Part shown: positions 24,740-37,480 of the stretch, in pieces
Layout of the letters: the number at the start of each line of letters is the position of its first letter
How positions within the stretch are numbered: the first letter of the stretch is position 1
From: Albula goreensis
Taxonomy: Eukaryota > Chordata > Actinopteri > Albuliformes > Albulidae
DNA: 64,000 bases
Assembly (NCBI GenBank): GCA_022829145.1
Contig: CM040747.1
Span: 32,132,052-32,196,051 of the forward strand
Direction of reading: 5' to 3'
Program-made: the position numbers and the translations under genes
Notes under the pieces: generated by a model
Told to the model about the DNA's origin: nothing
Database searches by the model: none
Seen by the model: the letters and a program-made list of their open reading frames with translations, nothing else

Positions 24740-24945
24740 AGCGCGAGAGAGAGCGTGTGCGCGCACACCACTCCACTAAGGCTGGGACAGTGTCTGTTTT
24801 GGAAAGTAGGTCAGACCTGCTGTGGCTGCGTTAGGGGAGGGGACAAAGCCCCCATCCCCATGTCGCTCCTCCACATCTCTCAAATCCCCATCACCGCAAC
24901 AATGTCAGCTCCCTCTCAGTCTCCATCCTGCACCTGTTGATCCAA

Positions 24946-24981
<36 letters not shown>

Positions 24982-26762
24982 AAAAAATAGTTAACATAAT
25001 TGTAGCTGCTCAACATTTTCTTTAAAAAGAAAGGTCTTTGCTTGCTCTTTCTTCTCTGGCCAGGAGGAACCGGTAACTGTTGTGGACACAAACCTCGGGT
25101 ACCATATTAAGTGCAGAACTTAACCAGGATTTTTAATGATTTTGATGTCGTCATTTAGCCACCAGTGGTTTGGGTTAGCTGTGGCAATTCAGTGCTTCCA
25201 CATGCCACCCAAAGCCCTACTGTGTGTATAGCCGTTAAAGTTGGCCCCTTGTTCCCTTTTCAGTCTCCCGAATGTTAGTCCCTGCTGTGGTGTGGTAGTG
25301 CAGCAGAGAACCCACTTATTTCCCCAGCATCCACGGCTGGCCATGGTTGCTGCTGTTATGTGTGTTTGTTCTGATGATTTCCAAGTGTAGATTCCCCCCT
25401 CTCCCCGCTTTCTTTTTGTTTTACATTAGTTCACCAACCGAAGCTGCATTTAACATCAAATCGCCTAATCGTTCTGAGAATTTTCCCTAACGCATTAGCA
25501 AACGTATGTGTGTTAATTTGCTGACATTCATAATTGGTCGTATTACTAGAGAGAAAGCAATGTTATTTAAAGTCTGTTGCTGAGGACTGAGGTACTTTTT
25601 GTTCTGGTTTTAAAATCTGAGGCCTAGATTCAGGCAGAAGGCAGCCAGCTTCATCCTTAACTTTTGAGTCATGGATTTCGACAAGCTTTCCTTAAAAAAA
25701 AAAAAAATTGCACAATCATTCGTTTAATTTGAGCATGTTCATGAGAATTACTGAAAAACAACTGCTGCGTAAATTTGTGGCTCAGAGGTGAAGTCAAAGC
25801 ACATTGTGATTTGATAGAATCCTTGCCTTCAGCAAGTTGAACAGAAAGGTGAGGGGGTTCTAGGATGAATACAGTTGGCGTTGCTTAAAATCTTGTTGGC
25901 TTCTGAAGAGTAGTCCCATTTTATTAATACAGGGTAATGCAGTTTGTAAAAAGAAAAAAAAAATATATATACTATTAAAAGCTGACAATCTTAAGGTAAC
26001 CCTTATGTCACAAACGTACATGTAAAGTGGGCTTTTCAAAATTAGTTTAATTGTAGGATAGAATTTCACCAAGCAAGCATCACTCTTTCACAAATTTGAA
26101 CCTTCCCCCAGCCCCCCCCCCACCACCCCCACCTAACCTAACCTAACCTGCCAACACAAAGACACACATCCACACAGCCAAGTAGTGAGCATTTCAAGTG
26201 TTTGAAAAAGTGAACTGAATTTCTGAGGTGATTTTCGCATTGCGCTTTGAGGCAATAGTGACAAAAACGAAACAAAACACAAAAAGAGACCTGGTTGCAC
26301 TTGATTTAAGCACAGGATTTAAGGTTAGAAATAATATGTGGAGAATGGTAGCATCTGTGTTACAGGGTCTGTGTTATTGGTTACCTTAGCTCAGCCCTCA
26401 TCTTGTCCTGGTGTGGATTGTTACAGGAAACAAAGAGCAAAGCAACAATTCCACTGAAATTATCGACATAGCTGTAACGCGATGTGCAGAACGTCTTACC
26501 TGTTTGTTTTTATCTCGTCAGTGTGTTTCACTAAATTCATCTTGCTTTGTCTGGGCTCAGTTTTCAAATCAGATCAACAGTTGATCATGCCAGTTCTCGT
26601 TGAGACTGCATGTGATTTGCCTTGTGTGTACTAACCATGCAGTTATGTAGCCTTAAATTAGTACGGTAACGTCAACATTCTGTCTGAACGCAGGAAAAAA
26701 AGCATGTCTTTCTAGCTGTTCACAACAGTAAATTAGTGCTACTTCCCCCTTTGTTCGTGTTG

Positions 26763-26783
26763 TTGTGTGTGTGTGTGTGTGTG
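26763..26783. repeat. (GT)n microsatellite
   Basis: About ten GT units on the plus strand. Confidence 0.9.
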
Positions 26784-29310
26784 GGTGTATGTGAGAGAGT
26801 GAGAGTGCAAAGGGAACCAACACGACGTTAAATGTTGTACCACCAGAACAGCACACCTAGGCTTTACAGTTCTTTTCCTGGGGTTTTCCAGTGATAATAT
26901 GTGTGGTTCTAGCAAATGGAAAGGTAGTATTAGGATCAAATTGAATTCTATGCATTTGTTTTCCTCATAACCCCTTAAATTCATGCAGAAGTTCTGAAAA
27001 TATTAGTCACACAGAGTAATTCTCCATTGTACTTTAACTCTCATTGTTAAACCGTTTTTAAACAAAGGAACTCCTTGCTTATCCATTATGAAATTTCTCA
27101 GTAGGTTATTCGTTCACTGTCAATGTTTTGTGGTTTTGAACCTTCTCAGACTGGAAATACATATTTTTTATTTCACAAATGCATTACAAATGTAATATTA
27201 CATTTCTGTATTTACACTCTGTATAGATGAGCAAAGATGGCGTTTTGTGCAATTGACGCATCGTGTCCGTAGGTGTCAGGGCTTTATAAGGAGGTGAACA
27301 GAATTTCAATTTCTACTCCAGCTGTGGGATTGGAAACAAAGGTCATTTTAAGTAGGTTTGGGGATAAATATCAAGATTCTACAACCTGTGCTTTCATAAT
27401 TTCTAATTCAAGCAGTTTTTTTTTTCCTTGTTTTTCAATAAACCAATTATGTGGTAGCTTGAATAAGAGCATTGAAGCCATACAACACTGAATTGAATGA
27501 CAGGAGTCTTTTTTTTTTTTAATGAATTTGTTCATTAAAAGATGGTTGCTTGTTAAAGGCAATATAATGTTGTTTTCTCAGCTCACCCAGTGGTTGGAAA
27601 GCCTCATATTTTTGGATTTATGGTCTAACACAGTAAACTACAATACCTCATAAGCATACAATAGTATATGCACTTCCTGGTTTTTGTCAAGCTTTCACTG
27701 GCTGTAAGAACAATTTTGCTTTCATTGTCATCCGTGTTTATGCGCCCTGGTCAAACTCAGCATCCCGCTGTTTTAAAACCTTTGCTCTTCTCTTTGTCAC
27801 CATGTAATAGGTAGTAGGAGTTCGCTGGCTCTTATTCTGTTTGAATCAAGGCAGGTGCAAGTTTTGTGTGTGCGCATTTAGTTGACACCCCCTCCCCCAA
27901 CTTGCATTTTATATTAAACGACTTCATAAAATAAGGAAACGGTATCAAAAGTGTGACCTAGGGTAGAAAATGACAGATTTGTACAATGGAACATACACAG
28001 AAAAATTGTCATTGCTTTTCATTTTTATTTATTTATTTTTTTGTTGTTGTCCCTCTCCCCCCCAAGCTGTCCTTGATTCTTATGTTTTATTACTACACCT
28101 CCAAAAATAGATGTGCACCCAGTTTTATTTGCTAAAAATAAGAAATGAGTATAAAATTATAATAAAGGTAACCTGGGATGTTGTTAGAAAATGCAACAAA
28201 AATAATATATTCAAGATACTTACTTGACATGTAACTTATTAGAAATATATACCACTGTTGTGAGTAAAAATAAAAAAACAAAATTGTATTTGCACTGATT
28301 TGTGGACAATTATGGGTTTTGGGAGGGGGGTTGGGGGTGGGGAGAAATTGTTGAAATCAAAAGAAATAATGTACACTGCTGGGAAACAGACAGATACCAT
28401 TTTCCTGTACAAATGCATAACTTGATGTGTGAGGAAGTCACCTGTTTGATTACATTTTAAACTCTCAAATGGGGACATTGTGTGTTTCTATTCTGGCATC
28501 GGTATAAATTTTGAGCTGAGTAGAGGTGGGTTGACTGTAAAGAGACAGATTTTGAAAGCCCACCTTGCTAACCTTTAACTCACTGATAAGCTCACCGTTT
28601 TGCCTTACTGAATTAAGTATCCCAACACTTGCAAGACTAGCTTCTTTGCCCATGAAGTAACTTGACTTGCTGTGTTGGTATTCATACAGAAAACCTCGTT
28701 TTCTCTCTCTCTCTTGGTTGTGGGTATGTTCTCTTTTTTTTTTCTTTTCATTAAATAATAAATTTTTACCAATTGTCTAAATTATTTAAAATGTCACCCT
28801 ATAGAGGCCCGGAAAGCATGTTTCATTGCTTACCCTTTAGAAGATGTAATTCATTTGAAACAGTAATTCAAGTCATTTTAAACAAATTTTAAAAAAAAAA
28901 AAATATAACCATTAAATGCATTTCTGCATATGTCTGTATGTGTCCTCATACATACATTTGCAGAATATTTTCCTGTATGTAGATTGTGTAATGCTATAGT
29001 AAATTATTGTCTATGTTGTTTCAACTGCTACTTAGAGGTCTCTGTGATTGACTTTACACGAAAGCTCAATAATTGTATATTTTGTATTATGTACTTATTC
29101 CAAAGGAAAAAAAATATTTGTGAAAAGCTTTGTTCCCTAACCCGAGAAACTGTACTATTTGTTTGGAGTCAGTTGAACAAATTGCATTCCTTGCTTGTGA
29201 ATTGTTGCTTTTTTTTCTTCCTTCTGTTCTTTCTTTTATGCCGACAAGTTTGAAAATACATTTCTAGTTTGCAAAATGTGCCACTAAATAAATGGGTTAC
29301 TACCTTATTG

Positions 29311-31229
29311 GTCCTCTGAGTTATTTCTTGTCTATTCAGAGAAATACCAGCGGGTAATGACATGAGACATTTTTCTTTCAGTCCTGACATCTGAAGAACT
29401 GAAGGCTTTTTATGTGCTCTTAACTTCATGTCAGCGCCGGTATATTAAAAATGTTCATCCTTTTGCTATTTTTTTTATTGTTTTATTGATCAATGAGAGC
29501 GTGTCTGGCAGTTTTGTGTCTTGCATATTTTTGCTTTTAATTGGTTATATCACGGTCTTGGCAGCTGTACATGTGACCTTGATCTGCTGGTCTTTGCTTG
29601 CTCTCCCTATTCCAGTACATTTGAAAATGCATTTGAGCTTTTATGAACTTTGCAGAACGTATTGCATGCTTAAGAATGTATCGCATGCTGTGTTCATAAA
29701 TCAATTTCTGTGCCCAAAATGCACACATTAACGTGTCTTGGGAAATATACAGATATTGATTTTAAAGGAGGAAGAAAGAATGGAATCTGGAAAATGCATC
29801 TGAAAAGTTTGCACTAGATGTTTGTATTTGTACACAATGAAGGACAACATTCGTAACCATTGTATGTCTCAAGCTGTACATTTATGTTCTTCACTGATAG
29901 CCAGACACTGACCGAATGTGCTGCTCCTGCAGTAACAGCATTATACCACTAGAGGGCAAAACAAAAAAGCAGAGCAGCCAGGGCATAGAGCAGAGCCATA
30001 GAGAATCCCCTCCTCATCAGCCTTAACTGTGAGTGACAGTAGTCATCAAATCATACTGGAGCCTTGGATTAGGAAAATGTGGGTTTGCTGTATGTTCTCG
30101 AAATATTTCTGTTTCCAAACATAATGATTCATATTAGGTGCAGTTCCTTAAAAACTGTATTGCTTGCAGGTGAGTGGTTGTTGTATAACCGTAACTGATA
30201 AGTAGCTTCTTAAAACTGCATAGATTCCCTTAATAAGCTATTCCCACAGTATATTATTCTCATAACTGGCATACTCCTATTTTACAGATAAGCCTTTGAA
30301 TGAATCCATATTCAAGCACCAGAGTACATTTCTCCAAGGTCGTGCACTGTTGTACGGTGATCTGTTGACCTTGTCTAAAACGATAATTGTGTGCCGGGCT
30401 GGGGCTTCTTTCAGCCCTGGACGTAATCTCTTTAATTGGTGTCAGCTCAGAGTCTTGAATCTTGAATGAGATTTCAAAAACACCATGAGACAAGTGATTT
30501 CGCTCGTTTTCTCGTCAAAGCAAATTAAAATGGCCCTGAACAATGTGCTCGCAGACTCATTACAGCTCATCAAGCATGTCAACACAAAGGCATAGGTGAT
30601 TATGTTGTGACACGGTCCCCAATATACCTCCTAACCCCTCAAGTATTTGACTCTTCAACTGCTCATATTCAACCCCTCACCGGAGACCCGGAAACACTAT
30701 GAGTGGTCTTCAGGCTGGTGTTTGTGCTTTTTGTAAATTTTGGGTGCTGTGTTGTGGAAATAGCTATTCCAAAGATGTGATTTTTGTATTCAGGATTGTG
30801 TATGGCCACATCAGTCGCACAAACAGATTTAAAGCCCAAAGACGCTCAATGTATATATTTAAAAAAAAAAAAAAAAAAATGCGTATATAGAGGCACAAAA
30901 ATGAAAATGTTTGCCTTATAGTAAAGGAGCTATAAACACTTATCTATTTTTTTTTTGTTTTAAAGTTTGCAAAGAAATACTGCAGCACACTGAAACCAAA
31001 GGCTATAAACGTAGTCCACCTATAGTTGTACCACTGTCCAAATGTTCTTCGATAAATGCTTTGCTGGTTTCTCATAAGAGATTTGGGACAAAGAAAACAA
31101 ATGTTTGTAAAGAGACTATCACAAAATGAGTTTATCATGTCTTCAAGGCATAATTTGCAAAAAAGAAAAACAAAACAACATGGTCTGTTTAACACAACAT
31201 CGTAGCGCCATTTTCTCAATTTCATTTTT
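29311..31229. other. Intergenic DNA between ppm1a and six6, proximal part
   Basis: AT-rich sequence without recognisable exons. It contains a plus-oriented CTCF-like word (CCACTAGAGGGC, 29946-29957) and a poly-A run near 30862-30880. In human the adjacent gene would be C14orf39/SIX6OS1 on the opposite strand; no trace of it was seen. Confidence 0.5.
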
Positions 31230-32240
31230 GGATTTTTCATTTTCGTGTAACAGTTGTTTTATCGGACAGGCAACTGGCATGGTTAGCGACGGCGTCATTC
31301 ATAAAGGCCGGTCCAAAGGCTGCGGACTGTCATCGCTCAGGAGGACATGGGAGAAAGGGAGGGCGGAGAGCGAGGTGGCGGAGGAATGCTGGTGAAGGCC
31401 AGGAGCAGGAAGTGAGGGGTGGCTCTGAATGAACCTGGTGATGCATGATGCTTGGCACAGGCCACTCTTTCAGTAATGACCTGTTTAGGGAGGACAGTAT
31501 GAAAGATGCTGCTGAATGCCTCTAGCCTCTCCATCCAAATCGCTTCGACCCCAGAGTCTGCCTCCGCTCATTTATGACGACCTCCCCTCTCTCTCTCTCT
31601 CTCTCTCTCTCTCGCTCACAGTCACACCTTCTGTATATGTCAGCACAGATGCTCTCCACGATATCCGCCTCCTCAGAATGTGGATGTTTGTATTTGTGCG
31701 CGCATGTGTATGTCTTGTGGCATTCCCTTCTTTTTTTTTTTTTTTTTTTTTTATTAAAAACTCGAAAAAGAGGTCAAGAGGTTTGGAGTATTTTCAGTGT
31801 TTGCCCCTCTCCGCTGCTGGAATGCACTCCAATTACCAAGTGACAAAAGCGTGGCCATCAGAAAGCCCCCGCCCCAGTAAATAATAGCGGTGAAAAAAAG
31901 GACATCGTAGCCATTGTGCGCGCTGCCCGTAATTGCATGCCCATGTTTTTCCAGCAGAACAGGGGCTTAGTCTGTGGCTTTTGTCTCCGGCTCCTGTATG
32001 GGAGAAGAGAAAGGGCCCTAGCTGCCTCTAAAGCACCAGAGCCCTGTGTACCCAAGGCCACACATTTTGGGATGGTGAGGGGAGGGGAGGGCGGCCCGCC
32101 GACTGTACCCCGCACACTTGCTCATATTGGGAGCGCTGTGAGGAAACTGGGGGGGAAGCCTGTTGCTAGGCGATGGGTGAGCCATTAGCATTTCTGTCTC
32201 CCTCGCACGTCTCCCCGGTGTGACCTAGGTTTTTTAGTGA
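31230..32240. promoter_or_regulatory. GC-richer candidate regulatory region
   Basis: This stretch has higher complexity and GC than its surroundings. It contains CATTCATAAAGGCC near 31300, CCAGTAAATAATAGCGG near 31875, CGTAATTGCATGCCC near 31930 and GTTGCTAGGCGATGG near 32162 (an RFX X-box-like half). A (CT)n run at 31587-31613 and a T run at 31731-31752 interrupt it. Conservation is untested. Confidence 0.25.
31587..31613. repeat. (CT)n microsatellite
   Basis: About thirteen CT units, followed by CGCTCACAG. Confidence 0.9.
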
Positions 32241-33539
32241 TTTATTTCTGTTTACAACTTTTCCCCAATCTCTAATCTTCAGAATGGCCACAAAAAGGTC
32301 TTTTCTTGGCTCAGGTGGGGGTGTGATCTGGAGGAAAATATTTCGTTCTGCTTCCTTGTTGATAGGATGCTGTTCAGATGTATAAAACACAGAGAGGGTA
32401 GACTAAATAATGGAAGGATCAAGTGGAAATTAGTTTTATTGCATTTATTTTTAAGTAACTACATGGCAATTCAAACAGAATCTAAATTTGTGTTTCGTGA
32501 CGTCAATACCAGTTAGCAGTGTGCTATGCTAATGGGATCTTCTGAAAGCAAAGTATCCGACGTATTCTTAACCAGGTGTCATATCCCATAGATCTTTGCA
32601 GCTACCTCAGAAACCTTTTCCTCTCCATTGAAACAACAGCAGTCAGTGGCCTGGCAGTCGCATTGGGAGGTGCTTCAGAAGTGTGGCAATTCGACCGCAT
32701 GCAGCGCACAAATGCTGTCTGCTCAAAGTTCATCTGGAATCTGTTGTCTTCTTGAGGTTCCTTATTCCGTCGGCTTGCTTCCCTCAGAGGCAGCTAGCCT
32801 CCAAGGACGCTTGCAGTCGACGGCCGCCTTTGAATTTGGACAAGGCCATTATCTGTGTAAATACAGTATACTCCCGCAAAAGCGACGCACCACATTTCTA
32901 ATCAATACTGTTAGCCTGTAGAAGTGAAGGTTTGTACACAAGTGCAGTACATTATCTGTTTGCGCGCACTTGTACTCAGAACCTATAAATATCATTGTGT
33001 ATGGAATTTTGAGAGGTGCATTAAGACTAATTGCCAAATAATGTGCTCTGTTTCTGAACAGGGAGGGTACTGATTCACAGCATATACTGTAACTGTACTT
33101 GACCGCCTACTGCATCTGTTGCCTGCCATTTTGTTCCTACAATTTTTGAGGCATGACCATTGAAATTGACAATCGTTAGTAATATCAGATAACCAGGGCT
33201 GTGGTTTCAATAATACAGATGGCTGAATGTGTTACACCCACGGCAAAGTTCTGAGCATTTTAACAAGAGACAGTGACGAAATAAAATGTTAAACATATGT
33301 ATAATTTTTATTCAAAGGCATTTTACAGATTTGTTGTGTAGATGGCGATGAATTGTCATTGAAATTATATTACCAGATGGTGACTTTAAACACACATAAA
33401 AATAAATACCATATCATGCAGAATACATTATTACCTCTTCTCTGCTAAACCTGATTAGGGTTTAAATTAATCTAATCCATAGGTTTATATTTCATAACAA
33501 AAGTCACTAATCCTTTCCAAGTGTTCTCCGTAGTCCCTG
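32241..33539. other. Intergenic DNA, nothing recognised
   Basis: Non-coding DNA with short chance frames only. No named repeat, RNA gene or strong motif cluster was seen. Confidence 0.45.
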
Positions 33540-33745
33540 GAGGCTGTCATTGCATTCAGTAGATATTTAATCAGCATATTGCGAACTACCTTGAGCTAAT
33601 CGGCCTATTTAGACCAGATAACATATGCATTAATTATGGCTTATTCATGGATAATTAATGCACAATGCATATGTCTGTATGCGTGTATAAGCTCTATGTG
33701 TACTGGTTACCCTGATGGGAATCAACAGATCCTTCTGTACACAAT
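33540..33745. promoter_or_regulatory. Palindromic homeodomain/POU block, candidate enhancer
   Basis: A perfect inverted repeat, TGCATTAATTAT (33626-33637) and ATAATTAATGCA (33651-33662), flanks a 13-base centre, GGCTTATTCATGG. The arms carry ATTAAT/TAATTA cores. Octamer-like ATATGCAT (33623-33630) and ATGCATAT (33665-33672) frame the whole. The order POU-HD-spacer-HD-POU is nearly symmetrical. It lies 8.6 kb upstream of the six6 start, in DNA that looks complex and non-repetitive. Enhancer function is inferred. Confidence 0.4.
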
Positions 33746-33879
33746 AAACAACACAGGTAAGACATAGTTTGTGCTCGACCATATGGGAAACCTATTTTAT
33801 TCTAAACTGTTAAACAGGTTTTTAATGAACCCTGTGTGTTGTGTTTGTGCGTGTGTGTTGTGTTAGTCACAGGTAAACG

Positions 33880-34240
33880 AATCATGACTGGTATTGAGTG
33901 ATCTTCCTGTTAAGTTTGGCCCAGCACCTAGTTGCAGCTCGCTCGATGTTAATTTGACCCGTTAAATGGAGCTTTAACAGGAGATACCCGGCCCCAGTTT
34001 GAGCAGGCTGTTTTGTAGTAATGTGCGATCGCCATATCACCACCCCATTATATATCCTATCTAACGCCTGCCTCCAACATGGCCCCTGAGGGCCTTTGAG
34101 CTTCCCTGACATCTCTTCGAACGAGACATAGCTCACGGTCACCAGCGCAAGCCCGTCCGCTTGGTCAAATGACCCTAATCCCAAAGGTTTGTATTTCAAA
34201 TAAAACAATTTAAACCCCTCCAACAAGCGTTCTCAGTGCT
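33880..34240. promoter_or_regulatory. Candidate conserved non-coding element
   Basis: High-complexity non-coding DNA including GTAATGTGCGATCGCC, TGGTCAAATGACCC (nuclear-receptor/E-box-like, partly palindromic) and CCCTAATCCC, a TAATCC OTX-type core. A 114-codon minus-strand frame here has no recognisable domain. Texture only. Confidence 0.25.
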
Positions 34241-36589
34241 CCCTGCTGCTTGACCTCACACACATTTTTAATCATCGTATTAAAAAAAGGATCTTGCGAT
34301 AACAGGCGAACGGCAGTCTGAGCCCAACAATGCCTATTAGATATAACAGATGTGGATTAAGCGTTTTTTGAACAGCAGCGGGATAATACTTTGCTAGTTA
34401 GTGATATCAGGGCTGTGGTCATTCAGCTGTTTGAGATTGAGTGAGGACTGATGTAGGAAGGAAGACGTAATCAGAACACCTCTATAAGTCAATCTATGCC
34501 TTTTACAAATCAGGAAACGGCTAGAGCACTGACAAACCAGTCTGAGTTTGTCAGGCTAACTTCCGCTCACTTTAAGGTGTCATCTGCCCATTTCTTGTAT
34601 ATGGATTTTAAAATAATGGCATTTACTTCTGTTTTCTTAGCTGAATTTTTAAAAATCCCTCTTTTGTGATTTCTTTTCAGTATTCATCTAGGGAAAGTGT
34701 GTCGTTTATAGGACATAAACTTTTAATTCAGTTTGTCAAGGGTGTGGTCGGGCATTAAGATAAAACTCATTATAAATTGCATTCGGAAATAGTTTTAGTA
34801 CTGGCTAGAACCACAAACTAGCTCTGACCAAAAAGTAGAATGCAAAACAACAGGCCAGAGAAATAAATGTAACCTAATTCAGGCAATAGTTAATATTTAA
34901 TTGCTCCCTTAGCTGCTATTGTTCAAGATGTACCAAAGACAGAGAACTCCAGGCATTAGCATTTAGCAGAGCAGTATGCCCATAACCATAGTTATGTCTC
35001 ATGTTGTACAGCACGCTAGCTCCTCGCTGTGTTTTCTTCCAGCATGCTCAGTGTGCCAAGCATAGCCATAACCCCATGACTGTTTACATGCTAAGTAAAA
35101 GCTATCTACACTGCTATTGTTGTAAAGGACAAGTTTGATCGTAGTCTGCTTTGTAACACCACCCCTGAACTCACTAATTTCTGTCCGTCTGCCTCTGATT
35201 TTTAGTTAGGAGTGACAGTGTTGATGAATAGAGATTATTTTCATTAGTCTTCCCCAAACTACTGTTGATTTTGTAAAACCTGTAGAGTGGCATAACTTTA
35301 TTCACAGGTTTCAAGTCTCAGAGTATTTTGATTTTGCATCAAAATTCACACAAGGCAAACAAAGATAAATAAAGGAGAATCTTTAGCCTGTAATTATAAA
35401 TGTATGAATTATAATTCTATTCTGAAGTGGAAAATTAACTATTGAGCATGGGAGAGGGTGATCTATGTGCATTTGAGAGTGGTGAGTAGTTACTGATGTC
35501 AAAGAATTTTATTATTTCAGTTTGAAACTACAAAATAGTAGCTTGAGTATCTGTGACCAAAAGTCAGTGAAGACAGTGCAACAAGTGAACCAGGCCCAGC
35601 GGAGACAAATATGGGGTCAGTTGGTTACACTCATTAGTCTTACTGCCCTCCAGCTGCCCTTTCTTTCCCAAATGGCCTGGCATCTCAAGCTCATGAACTT
35701 AACATAGGTTGACTTTTGGCAGCATGGGAAATGTAGTTGGTGTCGCATCGGCTCTGTTAAGATTAGCGAAGGCTAGCTGCCATATGAGGCAGAGGGGCCA
35801 TGAGTACAACCACTTCCTACTGGGTCTGTGGAGAGGATTGTAGTGGGTGCTGTTGATTCCTCCAATCAAATAGAGGAAACAGAAAAGCATCTTTAAAAGT
35901 ACATTTTCAGTTTTTTTGCAAAAGCACAGTTAGAGAAACCCATTTGTTATTTATACATTCATCATATACTTTAGATAGGTATCAAGCATATGTCAAGTGC
36001 TCCATTTGAAGTTTCTGAGTTTGCAAGTAACATTTTACACAACTCTAGTTCCAGTAGCCGTTCAGTCTTATGAGTTAATGCTGTGAAAACCATACACTGT
36101 TACCTAACCTCTTATGTGGATGCGCTATGTAATGTAGAAGCAACTTTATTGTAGAATAAAGAATATCACACAGACGGTTGCCACAAAAGACTTCCAGCGT
36201 CATTCAGGCAAGATGTGAGGCCAGAGTGAAGTGTTGGGTCAGGGTTACGCTGTGTGTGTGTGTGCGTGCGTAAATGCGTGTGTGGGAAGCAGCTGATACT
36301 GTGTTATTCAGTGTCCTCTCATGCAGACATAGGGCCAAAGGATTATGGAATGGAGGCCAGTAGGCCTGTTTATAGGAAGTATTCTCTATTACCGTAAATC
36401 CGCGGATTGAACAATGTTAAAGGCTTGGGTCTGTGGGCATATGGGCCTGGAAACTCAACAAGCAGAGGTACAGGCTAAACCCCTCCTAAGATCTTTGCGC
36501 AGATGGCTTAGAATAACATTTTTTTATTTGTTGTTTTTGCTACTTTATTAATGCTTACTTATGGCTTACTCAAACGGGCCACCAGAATG
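34241..36589. other. Intergenic DNA, nothing firm recognised
   Basis: AT-rich sequence with scattered homeodomain cores, a short GT run near 36250-36270 and only chance reading frames. Confidence 0.45.
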
Positions 36590-36880
36590 TCTTAAATGCG
36601 ACTGGTCATGATACCGTAATTATAAAGTTAATCTCTGGCGGCCTCCCGAGAGGAAAAGCCAGCGCGACCAGATAAGGTTTGTTTACCAGTCTACATTCGA
36701 CAGTGCGATAGTGGGGAAATGCACGCGTTTAATGGGTGCTGTCCAGTTAATGACGCATCCTAAACGATCATGGAAAGACAGTGCTCTGCACATGTGCACC
36801 CGTGTTGGGTGATTATGGTGAACTAAGGTGTTGTTCACGATCTTTATTGAGCAGTCGCTGAAATGCACGCAAACTCCCAG
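36590..36880. promoter_or_regulatory. Candidate conserved non-coding element
   Basis: Complex sequence with CCAGATAAGG (GATA type), TCCAGTTAATGACGC, TGCACATGTGCACC (palindromic E-box) and TGGGTGATTATGG. No repeat character and no open frame of note. It lies 5.4-5.7 kb upstream of six6. Texture only. Confidence 0.28.
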
Positions 36881-37075
36881 GACAACACACTGGTGTTTTG
36901 CAGGGGTATAACTGACGATAACACAATATTAAGAGTTAGAGAAAGCAGTAATATTTTTTTAAATACTATATGCATATACCCTTTCACTCCCTGAGTGGGC
37001 GGCCGACGCTTTAATGTTTTACCACTAGAGGGCGAAAAGGTAATCAGCCTTAAAGCAATACTCTTTGCCTTTTAC

Positions 37076-37125
37076 TATTATTATTATTATTATTATTATT
37101 ATTATGATGATGATTATTATTATTG
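37076..37125. repeat. (ATT)n microsatellite with ATG interruptions
   Basis: Trinucleotide run of about sixteen ATT-type units with a GATGATGAT interruption. Confidence 0.9.
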
Positions 37126-37269
37126 TTATGACTCTCCTAGTTTAATAAACACAATTTTGAAAGTGAAACATTTTTGTGAATTACAGTCTTAACACGGCTG
37201 TTATTACAGACAGGTAATAATGGCCTCAACATTCTATCAAAATGTTGATAAAAGTAGGCATCTGTTGAT

Positions 37270-37480
37270 TTTGTTGTTCTCTGGTACCAAAGAACTCCGA
37301 CATCTGGCCTCTTTATCCCTACATGAACCCATTTATAGGAGTATAAGCCCCTTTGTTCGCCGAATCCCCATAGACAGGAGTGATGTCTCTTAATTTAAGA
37401 TTTAGCGTGTGATTAAGTAATTAATTAATTCATTTGGTAGCATGTGGGAAGGAGCACCCCGTTGTGAGCAGACGTACAGA
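37270..37480. promoter_or_regulatory. Candidate enhancer with TAAT cluster
   Basis: Complex DNA ending in TGATTAAGTAATTAATTAAT (from 37410), a dense set of homeodomain cores. It is preceded by CCCATTTATAGGAG, CCTTTGTTCG (SOX type) and TCTTAATTTAAGA. About 4.8-5 kb upstream of six6. Conservation is untested. Confidence 0.32.

Larger units (their letters stand above)
23688..29310 (+). other. ppm1a: Probable long ppm1a 3'-UTR
   Basis: About 5.6 kb of AU-rich sequence follows the stop codon, without credible coding frames and with many possible AATAAA signals. A plausible distal one lies at 29287-29292, followed by T/G-rich sequence. Vertebrate PPM1A mRNAs have long 3'-UTRs, so an extended one is expected, but its end is a guess. 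It includes simple repeats at about 24.4, 24.7 and 26.8 kb. Confidence 0.4.

Noticed and set aside
26132..26150. (CCTAA)n resembling an interstitial telomere repeat
   Set aside because: Only about four units, of the insect-type pentamer, not vertebrate TTAGGG; a short simple repeat.
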